Source: a bacterium (lineage in GTDB: Bacteria; Patescibacteriota; Minisyncoccia; Minisyncoccales; DG-74-3). Taken from it: a stretch of DNA of 52,002 nucleotides. The translations under genes and the position numbers were made by a program. Shown here one piece after another: positions 1 through 8,150 of this stretch. The stretch is taken from the NCBI GenBank assembly GCA_030603245.1, contig JAUVYE010000005.1, forward strand, positions 1 through 52,002, given 5' to 3'. The notes under the pieces are model-generated. The model searched no databases and was not told the DNA's origin. It worked only from the letters and a program-made list of their open reading frames with translations. The first letter of the stretch is position 1. Each line of letters opens with the position of its first letter.

Positions 1-1031
1 GATTTTGCCAAATTAAAAGATTGCAAAGCTTCTGTAATAGTGCCTATTTGATTAGGTTTTAATAATAAACCATTACAAGCTTTTTTTTCTTGAGCTTTAA
101 TTATTCTCTTTGGATTAGTAACTAAAAAATCATCTCCAATAATAGTGATTTTCTTACCAAGCTTTTTTGTAATATCAGAAAATCCATTATAGTTTTGCTC
201 TGAAAACGGATCTTCTAAAGAAAGAATTGGATATTGTTTAACCAGGTCAACATAGAAATCCAAATCATACTTTCCAGATTTTATCTCAGAAGCAGCAACA
301 TCTATGGCTATCTTTACTTTTTTATTGTATCCAGATTTTTTTATAGCTATCAAAATTAGATTCAAAGCTTGAACCGGAAATTTCAATGATGGAGCAAATC
401 CTCCTTCATCACCTAAATTTATAGCACTCTCTCCATACTCTTTTCTCAATATCTCCTTTAATTCATAATATATTTCAACTCCTGCCTGCAGGTTTTTAGA
501 AAATCTATTGAATTGAGGAACAATCATAAATTCCTGGAAATCTAAATTGTTACCAGCGTGCTTGCCTCCATTGATAATATTGAAACACGGCTTAGGAAGG
601 CTCAGTTTAGCGCCTGATAGTTTAGAAATCCATTTCCATAAAGGCATTTTTTTAGCAGCGGCTCCAGCTCTACAAACTGCCATGGAAACCCCTAAAATTG
701 CATTAGCACCCAATCTAGATTTATTCTCAGTTCCATCCAATCTAATCATTAAACCGTCTATCTTTCCCTGATCTATTACATTCATTCCTTTAACTTTTGG
801 AGCTAAAATCCTGTTTACATTCTGAACAGCTTGCTGAACTCCTTTATTGTGATATCTTTTTTTCTTTTTGTCTCTTAATTCAAAAGCTTCGTGCTTCCCA
901 GTAGAAGAACCCGAAGGCACAGATGCTCTAAAAACACCATTATCTGTAATCAAATCAACCTCAACAGTAGGAATTCCTCTTGAATCCAATATTTCTCTAG
1001 CTTTTATTGATTTGATTTTAGAATTTTTCAT
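1..1031 (-). CDS. eno: Enolase (partial, C-terminus off the left edge)
   Basis: Enolase interconverts 2-phosphoglycerate and phosphoenolpyruvate in cytoplasmic glycolysis. About 343 codons are present; the end of the gene lies outside the window. Visible family motifs are KAREILDSRGIPTVEVD at the N-terminus, the mobile loop GSSTGKHEA, NIINGGKHAGNNLDFQEF, GDEGGFAPS, the metal ligands in AIDVAASE, SLEDPF and IGDDF, and the catalytic lysine in LLLKPNQIGT. The start is the ATG at 1029-1031, which gives MKNSKIKSIKAREIL, a normal enolase beginning. It follows the pseudopilin gene after only 4 nt, so the two are probably on one transcript although their functions are unrelated. Confidence 0.95.
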   Translation of the reverse strand, partial: MKNSKIKSIKAREILDSRGIPTVEVDLITDNGVFRASVPSGSSTGKHEAFELRDKKKKRYHNKGVQQAVQNVNRILAPKVKGMNVIDQGKIDGLMIRLDGTENKSRLGANAILGVSMAVCRAGAAAKKMPLWKWISKLSGAKLSLPKPCFNIINGGKHAGNNLDFQEFMIVPQFNRFSKNLQAGVEIYYELKEILRKEYGESAINLGDEGGFAPSLKFPVQALNLILIAIKKSGYNKKVKIAIDVAASEIKSGKYDLDFYVDLVKQYPILSLEDPFSEQNYNGFSDITKKLGKKITIIGDDFLVTNPKRIIKAQEKKACNGLLLKPNQIGTITEALQSFNLAK

Positions 1032-1035
1032 TTTT

Positions 1036-1575
1036 TTACCAGTTTCTTGCGCCCGGTGAATAAAGAGCGATAGTTGGTTGTTCACAACAAACTCTGTCCA
1101 TCTGTTGAATGTGTGATGGATTACATTCATCTCCAGGATCTGGAGTTGTGTCTACATCAACCCCATCACAAATTGCTTCCATAGTGAAATGAGTTATTAT
1201 TATATAGTCTGTTCCATCTGACCTATAGAGGTAACAATGATTACCTGCTAGATTAGGTTTTGGATCTCCAGGAAGTGTTTCAATAAATTCAGGGGCTAAA
1301 TTTGGAATCCATCCATTAGAACCTGAGTAGTCATGATCACCATAACAGGGATTCCCCTCCCCCCACCAACTTCCTCCAGTAGAAGGATAGCTTTTATATT
1401 TATCGTAATATAACTCAACCGCTAGCTGCAGTTGTTTTAAATCAGAAAATCGTCTACTATCCCTTGCCTTCCATCGCGCTGGACCCAGGGATACCAAAAC
1501 AATACTACTTAACATTCCAATTACGGCAATCACCACTAAAAGCTCAATGAGAGTAAAAGATTTCTGTTTTTCCAT
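1036..1575 (-). CDS. Type IV pilin-like / pseudopilin protein
   Basis: This encodes about 179 residues beginning MEKQKSFTLIELLVVIAVIG, the classical class III prepilin signal. A short basic leader is followed by F(+1), T, L, I, E(+5) and a hydrophobic helix that serves as membrane anchor and assembly core. The periplasmic part has several Cys and Gly/Pro-rich loops. Family knowledge says a PilD-type peptidase cleaves before the Phe and the product enters a pilus or pseudopilus. The reading frame extends upstream to 1620, but that would overlap trxB and place 15 residues before the leader, so I prefer the ATG at 1573-1575. No other pilus genes are in view. Confidence 0.85.
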   Translation of the reverse strand: MEKQKSFTLIELLVVIAVIGMLSSIVLVSLGPARWKARDSRRFSDLKQLQLAVELYYDKYKSYPSTGGSWWGEGNPCYGDHDYSGSNGWIPNLAPEFIETLPGDPKPNLAGNHCYLYRSDGTDYIIITHFTMEAICDGVDVDTTPDPGDECNPSHIQQMDRVCCEQPTIALYSPGARNW

Positions 1576-1597
1576 ACATTTTCTACGTTGCCGGGTC

Positions 1598-2515
1598 TTA
1601 TAATTTTTGTAAATATTCAAAAGCAGCTAAACCAGCTTTGGCTCCTTCTCCACAAGCCGTAACAACCTGTTTATATCTTCCTACATTAACATCTCCAGCT
1701 GCAAAAAGCCCTGGAGTTTTTGTTTTACATGTTTCAAAATCAACCTTTATTTCGTCTCTCTCATTAAAATCAACCAATCCTTTTACGAATGAAGTGGCTG
1801 GTTGATAACCTATCTCTACAAAAACACCCTCTACTTTTAAAGTTTTTTCTTGTTTAGTTATTCTGTCTTGATAAGTAATAGAATTAACAAAGCTATTTCC
1901 TTCAATTTTCTGCAGAGTAACATTAGTAATTATTTCTGCTTTGCCCATCTTTTTTACAGCTTCTTGGTTGTCCTTAAAAGCATTAACTTTGGGATTATAT
2001 TCTAAAATATAGATTTTCTTGGCTATTTTACTTAAAAATATGGCTGTTTCAAAAGCTGAATTTCCTCCACCAATCACAGCTACTATTTTATCCTGGAACA
2101 TAAGACCATCACATATAGCACAATAACTTAATCCTTTGCCAAGAAATTCTTTTTCTCCTGGAACCTCAAGTGGCCTGGGATCAGTTCCTGAAGCAATAAT
2201 AACTGCTTTTGATTCAAATGTTTTCTTGCTCTCAGTCAAAACTGAAAATCCTTTTTCGGTTTTCTCTATTTTTCCAACCTCATCTTTTTCAACATCAATT
2301 TTTTGCTTTTCTAAATGAGCTTGAAATTTCTGAACCAATTTTAAACCCGAAATCCCATCTAAACCAGGATAGTTGTTAATATCAATAGCTTTTTTATTTA
2401 ATTGCCCTCCAAAATCTTTAGTAATTAAAAGAATATTAAGTTTTTGACGAGCCGCATAAATCCCAGCTGTAATCCCGGCTGGTCCTCCTCCAATAATAAT
2501 TAAATCATAAATCAT
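1598..2515 (-). CDS. trxB: Thioredoxin reductase (NADPH)
   Basis: This 305-residue FAD/NADPH flavoprotein has the normal length for bacterial TrxB, which reduces thioredoxin in the cytoplasm. The sequence shows the N-terminal FAD-binding IIGGGPAGITAGIYAAR, the redox-active pair C132-A-I-C135 followed by DG, the NADPH-binding GGGNSAFE near residue 150, and the C-terminal FAD motif GLFAAGDVN. The redox tetrapeptide is CAIC rather than the commoner CATC. The start overlaps the stop of the upstream nnrD gene by 4 nt, indicating translational coupling. No thioredoxin gene is in the window. Confidence 0.93.
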   Translation of the reverse strand: MIYDLIIIGGGPAGITAGIYAARQKLNILLITKDFGGQLNKKAIDINNYPGLDGISGLKLVQKFQAHLEKQKIDVEKDEVGKIEKTEKGFSVLTESKKTFESKAVIIASGTDPRPLEVPGEKEFLGKGLSYCAICDGLMFQDKIVAVIGGGNSAFETAIFLSKIAKKIYILEYNPKVNAFKDNQEAVKKMGKAEIITNVTLQKIEGNSFVNSITYQDRITKQEKTLKVEGVFVEIGYQPATSFVKGLVDFNERDEIKVDFETCKTKTPGLFAAGDVNVGRYKQVVTACGEGAKAGLAAFEYLQKL

Positions 2516-3384
2516 AAGTGTAAAACTTCGGGAATAGCTTTTATGACATCAGTGGGCAATAATCCTTCTTTTAATCTTTCAGCCGCTAATTCACCTGCTT
2601 TCCCGCTAATAAAAGCTCCTGCTTGGGCAGCTAAAAAAGGATCAATATTCCTGGACAATAAAGCTCCACAAATTCCAGCTAAGACATCTCCTGTGCCTCC
2701 TACACTCATATAAGGACTACCGCTCTTATTCAAAGCTATTTCTTTCCCATTAGAAATAATGTCTGGTTTATCTTTTAATAAAATTGTTGTTTCTAAACGA
2801 GCTGCTTCTTCTTGTGCTGCTTTAATTTTCTCTTCATGAGAAAGTTTGTAAATTTCTCTTCCAGTCAAAACAAAAAATTCAAAGCTATGAGGAGTAATCA
2901 AAAATGGCTTCCCCTTAATAATGTCAGCATGACCCTCTAAAGCATGAATAGCTGCAGCATCAATCACAGCTGGAATATTAATCTGAGAAAGATATTCTAA
3001 AATTGTTTCCTTTGTTTCTTCTGACCTGCCCATTCCCCCACCAATTAATACGGCTACATTTCCTCTGGCAACCTCCTTAGCAGAATTAGTAAAAGTAAGT
3101 AAAGTTGCAAGATGCTTTTTTTCTAATCGCACTCCTTCTAATGGAAAAGCAGACAGGTTTGGCGAAAAAGAAGCCACAATATCAGCTGCTCTTTGAGGAG
3201 CAATAATTTTTACCATATCTACTCCAGTATTAAAGGCAGCCATGGCTGAAAGAGCTGGAGAGCCTGAATAAAATTCCCCTCCTCCAATAACTAATAAAAG
3301 CCCGAAGCTATATTTTGGGAAATAAGTCCCTGCGGGTCTTAATTTGAACAAATCTTTTAAGATTTTTTTATCTACTTGAATCAT
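2512..3384 (-). CDS. nnrD: ADP-dependent NAD(P)H-hydrate dehydratase
   Basis: The 290-residue protein matches the ribokinase-fold YjeF C-terminal/CARKD family, which repairs the damaged cofactor NAD(P)HX by ATP- or ADP-dependent dehydration. Visible motifs are the N-terminal GLLLVIGGGEFYSGSPALSA, ITPHSFEF near 163, and the nucleotide/anion-hole motif GGTGDVLAG at 229-237. The epimerase (YjeF_N) half found in many bacterial fusions is absent, so this is the stand-alone dehydratase. Its stop overlaps the trxB start, forming a two-gene redox-maintenance operon. Confidence 0.88.
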   Translation of the reverse strand: MIQVDKKILKDLFKLRPAGTYFPKYSFGLLLVIGGGEFYSGSPALSAMAAFNTGVDMVKIIAPQRAADIVASFSPNLSAFPLEGVRLEKKHLATLLTFTNSAKEVARGNVAVLIGGGMGRSEETKETILEYLSQINIPAVIDAAAIHALEGHADIIKGKPFLITPHSFEFFVLTGREIYKLSHEEKIKAAQEEAARLETTILLKDKPDIISNGKEIALNKSGSPYMSVGGTGDVLAGICGALLSRNIDPFLAAQAGAFISGKAGELAAERLKEGLLPTDVIKAIPEVLHL

Positions 3385-3489
3385 AAAATTTGAATGTTAA
3401 TTGTATAATTTATTTATTCTAACACAAATTTTCTAAATCAAAAACAGAGCAAGAAGACTTCTCACTCCGTTAATAGTTATGTTTTTACC

Positions 3490-4974
3490 TTATTTTTTTC
3501 GCAAAAAAGCTGGGGGCTCCCAAAACTTTTCTTTATCCAATATTTCTTTTTCCTCTGCTTCCATTTCTTTTTTAATTTGAAGGGCATTTTTTCTAACCCT
3601 TGTTTCTCCTTGAATGTCAGAAACTTTAACTTTTAGTTTGCGAACTTTTGGTTTACGAATAATAGGAATTACTTTGGTTGAAGAAGCTTTTTTTCTACGT
3701 TTTTTAACCTTTTTTTTCTTCTTAAGCTTTAATTTAGGCTTTGATTTGGGTTTTGGTCTGGGTTTTGATCTGGGTTTTGACTTGGGCTTTGATTTCTTTT
3801 TAATCTTTTTTGGAATATCTTTAGGAGGCTCTTCTTTTTGAATAATTGCAGAAGCAACTTCAGAAATTTTAGAAATTATTTTCTTTTTAGCTGATCTTGG
3901 TTTTGAAGGAAACATTCTTGCTTTACACCCAGTAGCCAATAATGTTGTTTTAATAATGCCAGAATATTTTTTGTTTTGAGAAACCCCAAAAATGATTTTT
4001 GCCTCTTTATCAACTAATTCAGAAATGGTTTTTGATATTCTACTTACTTCAGCCAAAGAAAGATTTTTTTCACCACTGATATTGAGCAATACGCCTTTAG
4101 CCCCATTAATACTATAAGAATATAAAGGGTTGTAAAGCACTTTTTCTATTAAATCTTTAATTGTCCCTTTTCTTCTGGCAATAGCTACTGTATTCAAATA
4201 AACTAATTGACCCCTTGTTTTTTTCTGGGAAAGCAAGGAACCAGAAATAACTGTTTTAAAGTCAGCAAAATCAATATTAATTAAACCTGGGCTATAAATC
4301 ATGTCAATCAAACCCTCTAAACTTTCAGCCAAACTCTGATTAATCATAGAAAGAGCGCTTCTCAAAGGTGTTTTTTTATCAATTATTCTGAAAATTCTTT
4401 CGTTGGGAATAACTGAAAAAATGTCTAATTTTGATCTTGTTTTTTTAAGAGCACTTCTGGCAATTTCCATCTTTTTTTCTCCTTCAAATTGAAAAGGCAA
4501 AGTAAAAATACCATAAGTAATATTTCCTAATTCTTGAGAGATTTTAGCAAAAACAGGAATTGCTCCTGATCCAGTTCCTCCACCCAAACAAGCCACTAAA
4601 ATACAAAAATCATATCCTTGTAATAATTTTTTAATTCTTTCTTTTTCTTTTAAAGCTATCTCTCTGCCCAATTCAGCATTCATACCTGTTCCTAATCCTC
4701 TGGTCAGTTCTGTTCCAAATTGAAAATGAAGAGCTTTTTTGCTGGCTGTTTTAAGGGCTTGAATATCAGTATTAGCTACTACAAAACTAATTCTTGTCAT
4801 ACGAGAAGCTAACTCTGAAACAATTGAACTTCCCCCTCCTCCAATACCAATTACTCTAATTTTAATTCTCTTGGCTTGGTAAGATTTGATTCTTGAAACC
4901 CTTTTTTTGGGTTTTTTTCGACTCTTACCAACTAAAGATTTTTTGGGAGATTTTTTTATTTTCTTTTTGGCCAT
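3490..4974 (-). CDS. ftsZ: Cell-division GTPase FtsZ with long basic extensions
   Basis: FtsZ polymerises into the division ring. This 494-residue protein has IGIGGGGSS near 43, the tubulin signature variant GGGTGSG at 131-137 (Ser where Thr is usual), and the T7-loop NIDFAD at 233-238 with both catalytic aspartates. The end EPPAFLRKK at 486-494 matches the conserved C-terminal peptide that binds FtsA or ZipA-type anchors, so I call it true FtsZ rather than a degenerate paralogue. Unusual are a Lys/Arg-rich N-terminus of about 36 residues and a linker (about 385-480) dominated by Lys, Pro, Ser and Arg with KPKSKP-type repeats. It is isolated from ftsA and has its own promoter. Confidence 0.92.
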   Translation of the reverse strand: MAKKKIKKSPKKSLVGKSRKKPKKRVSRIKSYQAKRIKIRVIGIGGGGSSIVSELASRMTRISFVVANTDIQALKTASKKALHFQFGTELTRGLGTGMNAELGREIALKEKERIKKLLQGYDFCILVACLGGGTGSGAIPVFAKISQELGNITYGIFTLPFQFEGEKKMEIARSALKKTRSKLDIFSVIPNERIFRIIDKKTPLRSALSMINQSLAESLEGLIDMIYSPGLINIDFADFKTVISGSLLSQKKTRGQLVYLNTVAIARRKGTIKDLIEKVLYNPLYSYSINGAKGVLLNISGEKNLSLAEVSRISKTISELVDKEAKIIFGVSQNKKYSGIIKTTLLATGCKARMFPSKPRSAKKKIISKISEVASAIIQKEEPPKDIPKKIKKKSKPKSKPRSKPRPKPKSKPKLKLKKKKKVKKRRKKASSTKVIPIIRKPKVRKLKVKVSDIQGETRVRKNALQIKKEMEAEEKEILDKEKFWEPPAFLRKK

Positions 4975-4980
4975 TAATTT

Positions 4981-5008
4981 AGTATAAATTACTAATAATT
5001 CCTGTCAA
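4981..5008 (-). promoter_or_regulatory. Sigma-70-type promoter of ftsZ, probably leaderless
   Basis: On the minus strand TTGACA (5003-5008) and TATACT (4981-4986) are separated by 16 nt. Only 6 nt (AAATTA) lie between the -10 box and the ftsZ ATG at 4974, so transcription would start at or beside the start codon. No Shine-Dalgarno sequence can fit. Confidence 0.75.
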
Positions 5009-5052
5009 TTTCAATTTTTTAATTAATATATCTTTATTTTAACATATTTTAA

Positions 5053-6213
5053 TCAATCAGTTTTTTCTTTTAATACGAGCACCAATCCTACCCCCATTGT
5101 TAAGGCAGCAACAAGACCTAAGCTTCCTGGAAAAAAGTTATTAATCATAAAGCCACCAATTAGAGGCCCAAAAATACGAGACATACTTCCTAATGAATTA
5201 GTAAAACCAATAATTGCTCCCTGTTCTTCAGTCGAAACACTTCTTGATATATCAGCCATTATTATAGGCCTTAATAAACCACTACCAGTGGCGAAAAAAG
5301 TCATTACAACTAAAAACATCCACCATTGATTAATAAAAACAGATAACACCAATCCTATAATCATAAAAACACTGCCTCCAATTTTTAGATTTCTTTCTCC
5401 AAAAAAATCTATTATCCTGCCCAACAAAACTCCTCTCAAGATTACACTAATAAATCCAACATAAGCTAACATATAGCCAATATCGCTTGCTTCAATATGC
5501 AACTGTCTTCTGGCATACAAAGCAAAACTACTCACCCAAAGAGCATGAGTTAAAATATAAGCAAAGAACTGCCCCAACTCAAGAGATATTTTGGGATTAG
5601 AGAAATATTTTTTAAAATCAGCTGTATTAAAAATCTTAAAATCAAACTTTACATCTTCTTTTTTCTTAACTGTTTCTGGTAAGAAAATAAAAGTAGTAAA
5701 AATGGTAATCAAAGAGACTCCAGCTGCCAAAAAAGCAGGTAGACTGTAACCAAAACGAGACAAAAACCCGCCAATAGCTGGTCCAATTAAAAACCCAAAC
5801 CCAAAAGCTGCTCCGCTCAAGCCAAACACTTTACTTCTGTCTTCTTTAGAAGACAAATCACTTAAATAGGCCTGAGCAATGGTAAAGTTGCTTCCCAATA
5901 AGCCATCAACAATTCTTGATAAAAAAATCATCCATAAAGAATTAGCAAATCCTAAAATTAAAAAACTAATAAAAGTAGAAAGTTGGGAAAGAATTAATAA
6001 AGGTTTTCGACCATAAAAATCACTCAATCTTCCCATAATTGGAGCTGAAATGAACTGAAAAAGAGAAAAACTAGATAAAATTAAACCAACCACAAACGGG
6101 CTGGCTCCTAAATCTTCAGCAAAAAATGGTAAAAAGGGCAGGATTAAAGAAAATCCCAAAACCTCAGTAACCTGAATAATAAAAATTGTAATATATTCTT
6201 TTCTAATTTTCAT
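5053..6213 (-). CDS. Major facilitator superfamily transporter
   Basis: The protein has about 386 residues and twelve predicted hydrophobic segments, the architecture of an MFS secondary transporter. The loop 2-3 signature appears as GRLSDFYGRKPLL, and the first helix VLGFSLILPFLPFF resembles TetA/multidrug-efflux members. The substrate cannot be told from sequence. I prefer the ATG at 6211-6213 because it puts a basic start (MKIRKEY) directly before helix 1; a TTG at 6285 in the same frame would add 24 residues. A 6-bp hairpin (6221-6237) lies just upstream of the preferred ATG. It is probably the last gene of a short transcript. Confidence 0.82.
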   Translation of the reverse strand: MKIRKEYITIFIIQVTEVLGFSLILPFLPFFAEDLGASPFVVGLILSSFSLFQFISAPIMGRLSDFYGRKPLLILSQLSTFISFLILGFANSLWMIFLSRIVDGLLGSNFTIAQAYLSDLSSKEDRSKVFGLSGAAFGFGFLIGPAIGGFLSRFGYSLPAFLAAGVSLITIFTTFIFLPETVKKKEDVKFDFKIFNTADFKKYFSNPKISLELGQFFAYILTHALWVSSFALYARRQLHIEASDIGYMLAYVGFISVILRGVLLGRIIDFFGERNLKIGGSVFMIIGLVLSVFINQWWMFLVVMTFFATGSGLLRPIIMADISRSVSTEEQGAIIGFTNSLGSMSRIFGPLIGGFMINNFFPGSLGLVAALTMGVGLVLVLKEKTD

Positions 6214-6274
6214 AGAAAACCCGAGAATAAATCTCGGTATAGTATTAAAAAAGGAGGGATTAGATATTATCTGT

Positions 6275-6457
6275 TTAGATGACAAATATCCGTATCAGAA
6301 CCAAAGCTAGTAGAATTACGCTACCGTAGGCGAAGAGCTCTAAATGCCTGTCGTTCTGAGTAGCTTTGAGTCCGTCAGCGTTGCTTGTCAGTGCTCCAGG
6401 GTATATCATCCCTCCATTTGTCTTTTTGTTCTCATTGTCCAAAGGGCCAGAATGCAT
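6275..6457 (-). CDS. Putative 60-residue tail-anchored protein
   Basis: I do not recognise this small open frame. It is polar for about 43 residues and ends in one hydrophobic helix (YGSVILLALVLIRIFVI), as a tail-anchored membrane protein would. A near-consensus promoter lies 6 nt upstream of its ATG, so it would be translated from a leaderless mRNA. Its base composition is less AT-rich than its neighbours. The end lies just inside the longer possible MFS reading frame. It may instead be a non-coding transcript driven by the same promoter. Confidence 0.38.
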   Translation of the reverse strand: MHSGPLDNENKKTNGGMIYPGALTSNADGLKATQNDRHLELFAYGSVILLALVLIRIFVI

Positions 6458-6463
6458 GTTTGT

Positions 6464-6491
6464 ATTATATCTATCCTGAAAACAATGTCAA
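6464..6491 (-). promoter_or_regulatory. Consensus promoter before the 60-residue ORF
   Basis: TTGACA (6486-6491) and TATAAT (6464-6469) on the minus strand are separated by 16 nt. The ATG at 6455-6457 begins 6 nt after the -10 box, the same layout as at ftsZ. Confidence 0.65.
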
Positions 6492-6508
6492 CGCCTTGGA
6501 TGAACTTC

Positions 6509-6564
6509 ATTCGGATGAACTTAGTTCCTCTTTCTATTCGGATGAACTTAGTTCATTTTTTAAA
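6509..6564. repeat. Two copies of a TGAAC-TTA-GTTCA palindrome repeat
   Basis: The 19-nt unit ATTCGGATGAACTTAGTTC occurs at 6509-6527 and 6536-6554. The second copy continues into ATTTTTTAAA, and the same 29 nt recur exactly at 8042-8070. On the plus strand the palindrome plus T-run resembles an intrinsic terminator; on the minus strand it caps the 3' end of the HAD gene. Apart from this, the stretch 6214-6559 holds only the small ORF and its promoter. Confidence 0.7.
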
Positions 6565-7201
6565 GAATATTTTTTATTTCTAATAATGAATCTGCCACTC
6601 GCCAAGAGATTTTTTTTAATTCATCATTAGAACTATTAACCGCAATACCATGCTTGGTGGCTTTAAAAACTTCTATATCATTTTCGCTATCTCCTACAAA
6701 AACAACTTGATCTATATTAATGCCGAGCTTTCTAACCAATGTCTTAACTTGTTCAACTTTTACCTCTCTCTGATTATCTTGATAATTAATTTTCTGAAGA
6801 GCTCCTTTGTTATCAAACTCTAGAGTTGAGTTAGCATAAAACCCGTCTATACCGAGTTTTCTGGCAACAGATTCAACATACATATTAATCGCTCCTGAAA
6901 TGAGATAAATTGTATATCCTTTTTCTTTAAGGTAAGAAATTAAATCCTTTGCTTCCTTTTTAACCTCTACGCTATTAAATATTTCTTCAATAAATGGTTT
7001 GTTAGCCTTGCCGCTCTTTTGATACTTTGTGGTGAATATTCTTTCGGCCTCAATAAAAGAAATTTCTCCTTTTCTGGCTTGTTCAAAAACATCAAGGGCT
7101 TCTTTAGAAGACCAACCTAAACCCTCTGATAATATTAACCAAGAAGTTCCATCAACAAGAGTTCCATCAATATCAAAGCAAATTAATTTAATGTTTTCCA
7201 T
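6560..7201 (-). CDS. HAD-superfamily phosphatase, SerB-like
   Basis: This 213-residue HAD hydrolase has the nucleophile motif FDIDGT with D10 and D12, motif II serine in YLISGA near 100, a motif III lysine in the KVEQVKTL region, and the metal-binding GDSEND at 170-175. The small helical cap between motifs I and II (about residues 18-80) matches the phosphoserine-phosphatase-like (HAD-IB) class. The true substrate is unknown. It lies downstream of the HD gene but a terminator separates them, so it probably has its own promoter. Confidence 0.8.
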   Translation of the reverse strand: MENIKLICFDIDGTLVDGTSWLILSEGLGWSSKEALDVFEQARKGEISFIEAERIFTTKYQKSGKANKPFIEEIFNSVEVKKEAKDLISYLKEKGYTIYLISGAINMYVESVARKLGIDGFYANSTLEFDNKGALQKINYQDNQREVKVEQVKTLVRKLGINIDQVVFVGDSENDIEVFKATKHGIAVNSSNDELKKISWRVADSLLEIKNIL

Positions 7202-7212
7202 ATTCCAATTCT

Positions 7213-7236
7213 ATCAAAAAACCGCCTCTCTGGCGA
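7213..7236 (-). terminator. Intrinsic terminator after the HD-domain gene
   Basis: On the minus strand a CGCC/GGCG stem is followed by GGTTTTTTGATAGAAT. It belongs to a family with a conserved tail, also seen at 7978 and 45838. A plus-direction hairpin AAGGAGC-TTA-GCTCCTT with a short T-run sits beside it at 7248-7267. Confidence 0.7.
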
Positions 7237-7321
7237 TTTTTAAGATTAAGGAGCTTAGCTCCTTTTTGGCGGGTTTAAATAAAAAAAAGGGGGTTCTAAT
7301 TGATGCTCGCACTGCCTTGGC

Positions 7322-7909
7322 TTAAGAGCCAACTATCCCCCATATAGTCTTAATGCTTTTGATTAGAAGCATAATCGCTTCGTATTTATCTTGAGAGAGC
7401 CGTCTTGCCTCAGGAAGTGTTAATTTTTGCCAATCTCTTAACATTTTTTGTTCCATCTCAGAAATAGCCTCTTCGAAAGTGTCGTAACTATCTAGAAATA
7501 ACTTGAACATATAGAAAAAAGCATCAAAATGAGCCATTGCATCTGCACAAGCAACAATTTTTGCCTCTATAGTCTTGGGAAGGGGTCCTTTTTTACCACG
7601 GTGCGTCAGAATACAGTGCCCTACTTGTTCGATAAAGCTTGGTTCGTAACCACGATCTTCCAGTAACTCTTTTGCCATCTGAGCCCCTATAATATGATGC
7701 TTTTCTTCTAGGTCCATTTTCCTAAATGTTTTAAAACGACCAATATCATGTAAATAGGCTGCCATTTCTACTACTTGTTTATCGGCATCCCCCATTCGAT
7801 CTGTCAGGGCCAAGCTATTATTTACTACAAGAACAATGTGATACTTCCAGAAATCATCGCTATATCTCTGTTTAATTACCTGAACTATTTTCTTAATTTG
7901 TTTTTTCAT
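7322..7909 (-). CDS. HD-domain metal-dependent hydrolase
   Basis: The 195-residue protein is a single HD domain. Candidate metal ligands are H24, the H54-D55 doublet in AAYLHDIGR, H71/H72, H98, H103 and D123 in ACADAMAH. HD proteins of this size act as nucleotide or phosphoester hydrolases; the substrate cannot be deduced here. Its bases are less AT-rich than those of neighbouring housekeeping genes, like the small genes at 16069 and 51292. It is flanked by terminators on both sides, so it is a monocistronic unit. Confidence 0.78.
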   Translation of the reverse strand: MKKQIKKIVQVIKQRYSDDFWKYHIVLVVNNSLALTDRMGDADKQVVEMAAYLHDIGRFKTFRKMDLEEKHHIIGAQMAKELLEDRGYEPSFIEQVGHCILTHRGKKGPLPKTIEAKIVACADAMAHFDAFFYMFKLFLDSYDTFEEAISEMEQKMLRDWQKLTLPEARRLSQDKYEAIMLLIKSIKTIWGIVGS

Positions 7910-7977
7910 CCTACTGTCTCATTTCATTAACAATAGATTAACACAACTAGTTCTAAAATCAATATTTACTATTCTAT

Positions 7978-8000
7978 CAAAAAACCGCCTGATTGGCGAT
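7978..8000 (-). terminator. Intrinsic terminator after tRNA-Gln / ftsX
   Basis: On the minus strand CGCC-AATCA-GGCG is followed by GTTTTTTGATAGAAT. It would end the transcript carrying prfB, ftsE, ftsX and tRNA-Gln. Confidence 0.75.
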
Positions 8001-8041
8001 AAAAATTATCCAAGACTTTCCGATTTTTCCGACGTTCAATT

Positions 8042-8070
8042 ATTCGGATGAACTTAGTTCATTTTTTAAA
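8042..8070. repeat. Third copy of the TGAAC-TTA-GTTCA palindrome repeat
   Basis: These 29 nt are identical to 6536-6564. Here they lie directly 3' of tRNA-Gln on the minus strand. Confidence 0.75.
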
Positions 8071-8073
8071 ATG

Positions 8074-8144
8074 TTGCGGGGCTTGGATTCGAACCAAGAT
8101 ACATGACTTCAGAGGCCATGGTCCTACCGTTAGACGACCCCGCA
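8074..8144 (-). tRNA. tRNA-Gln (anticodon CUG)
   Basis: The minus strand folds into a cloverleaf with acceptor TGCGGGG/CCCCGCA, a D-arm, a five-pair anticodon stem ATGGC/GTCAT (one G-U) and loop CTCTGAA giving anticodon CTG. The T-loop is GGTTCGAATCC. The discriminator is A and CCA is not encoded. Its 5' end is only 6 nt beyond the ftsX stop, so it is almost certainly cut out of the ftsEX mRNA. Confidence 0.9.
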
Positions 8145-8150
8145 GAGTAT

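Noticed and set aside
3614-3841. A plus-strand hydrophobic ORF opposite the ftsZ tail
   Set aside because: It is the antisense of the Lys/Pro repeats, which produces Phe/Gly/Leu-rich artefacts.
6509-6564. Spaced repeats as a CRISPR array
   Set aside because: Only two units with a 9-nt gap, no cas genes, and the unit is a terminator-like palindrome.
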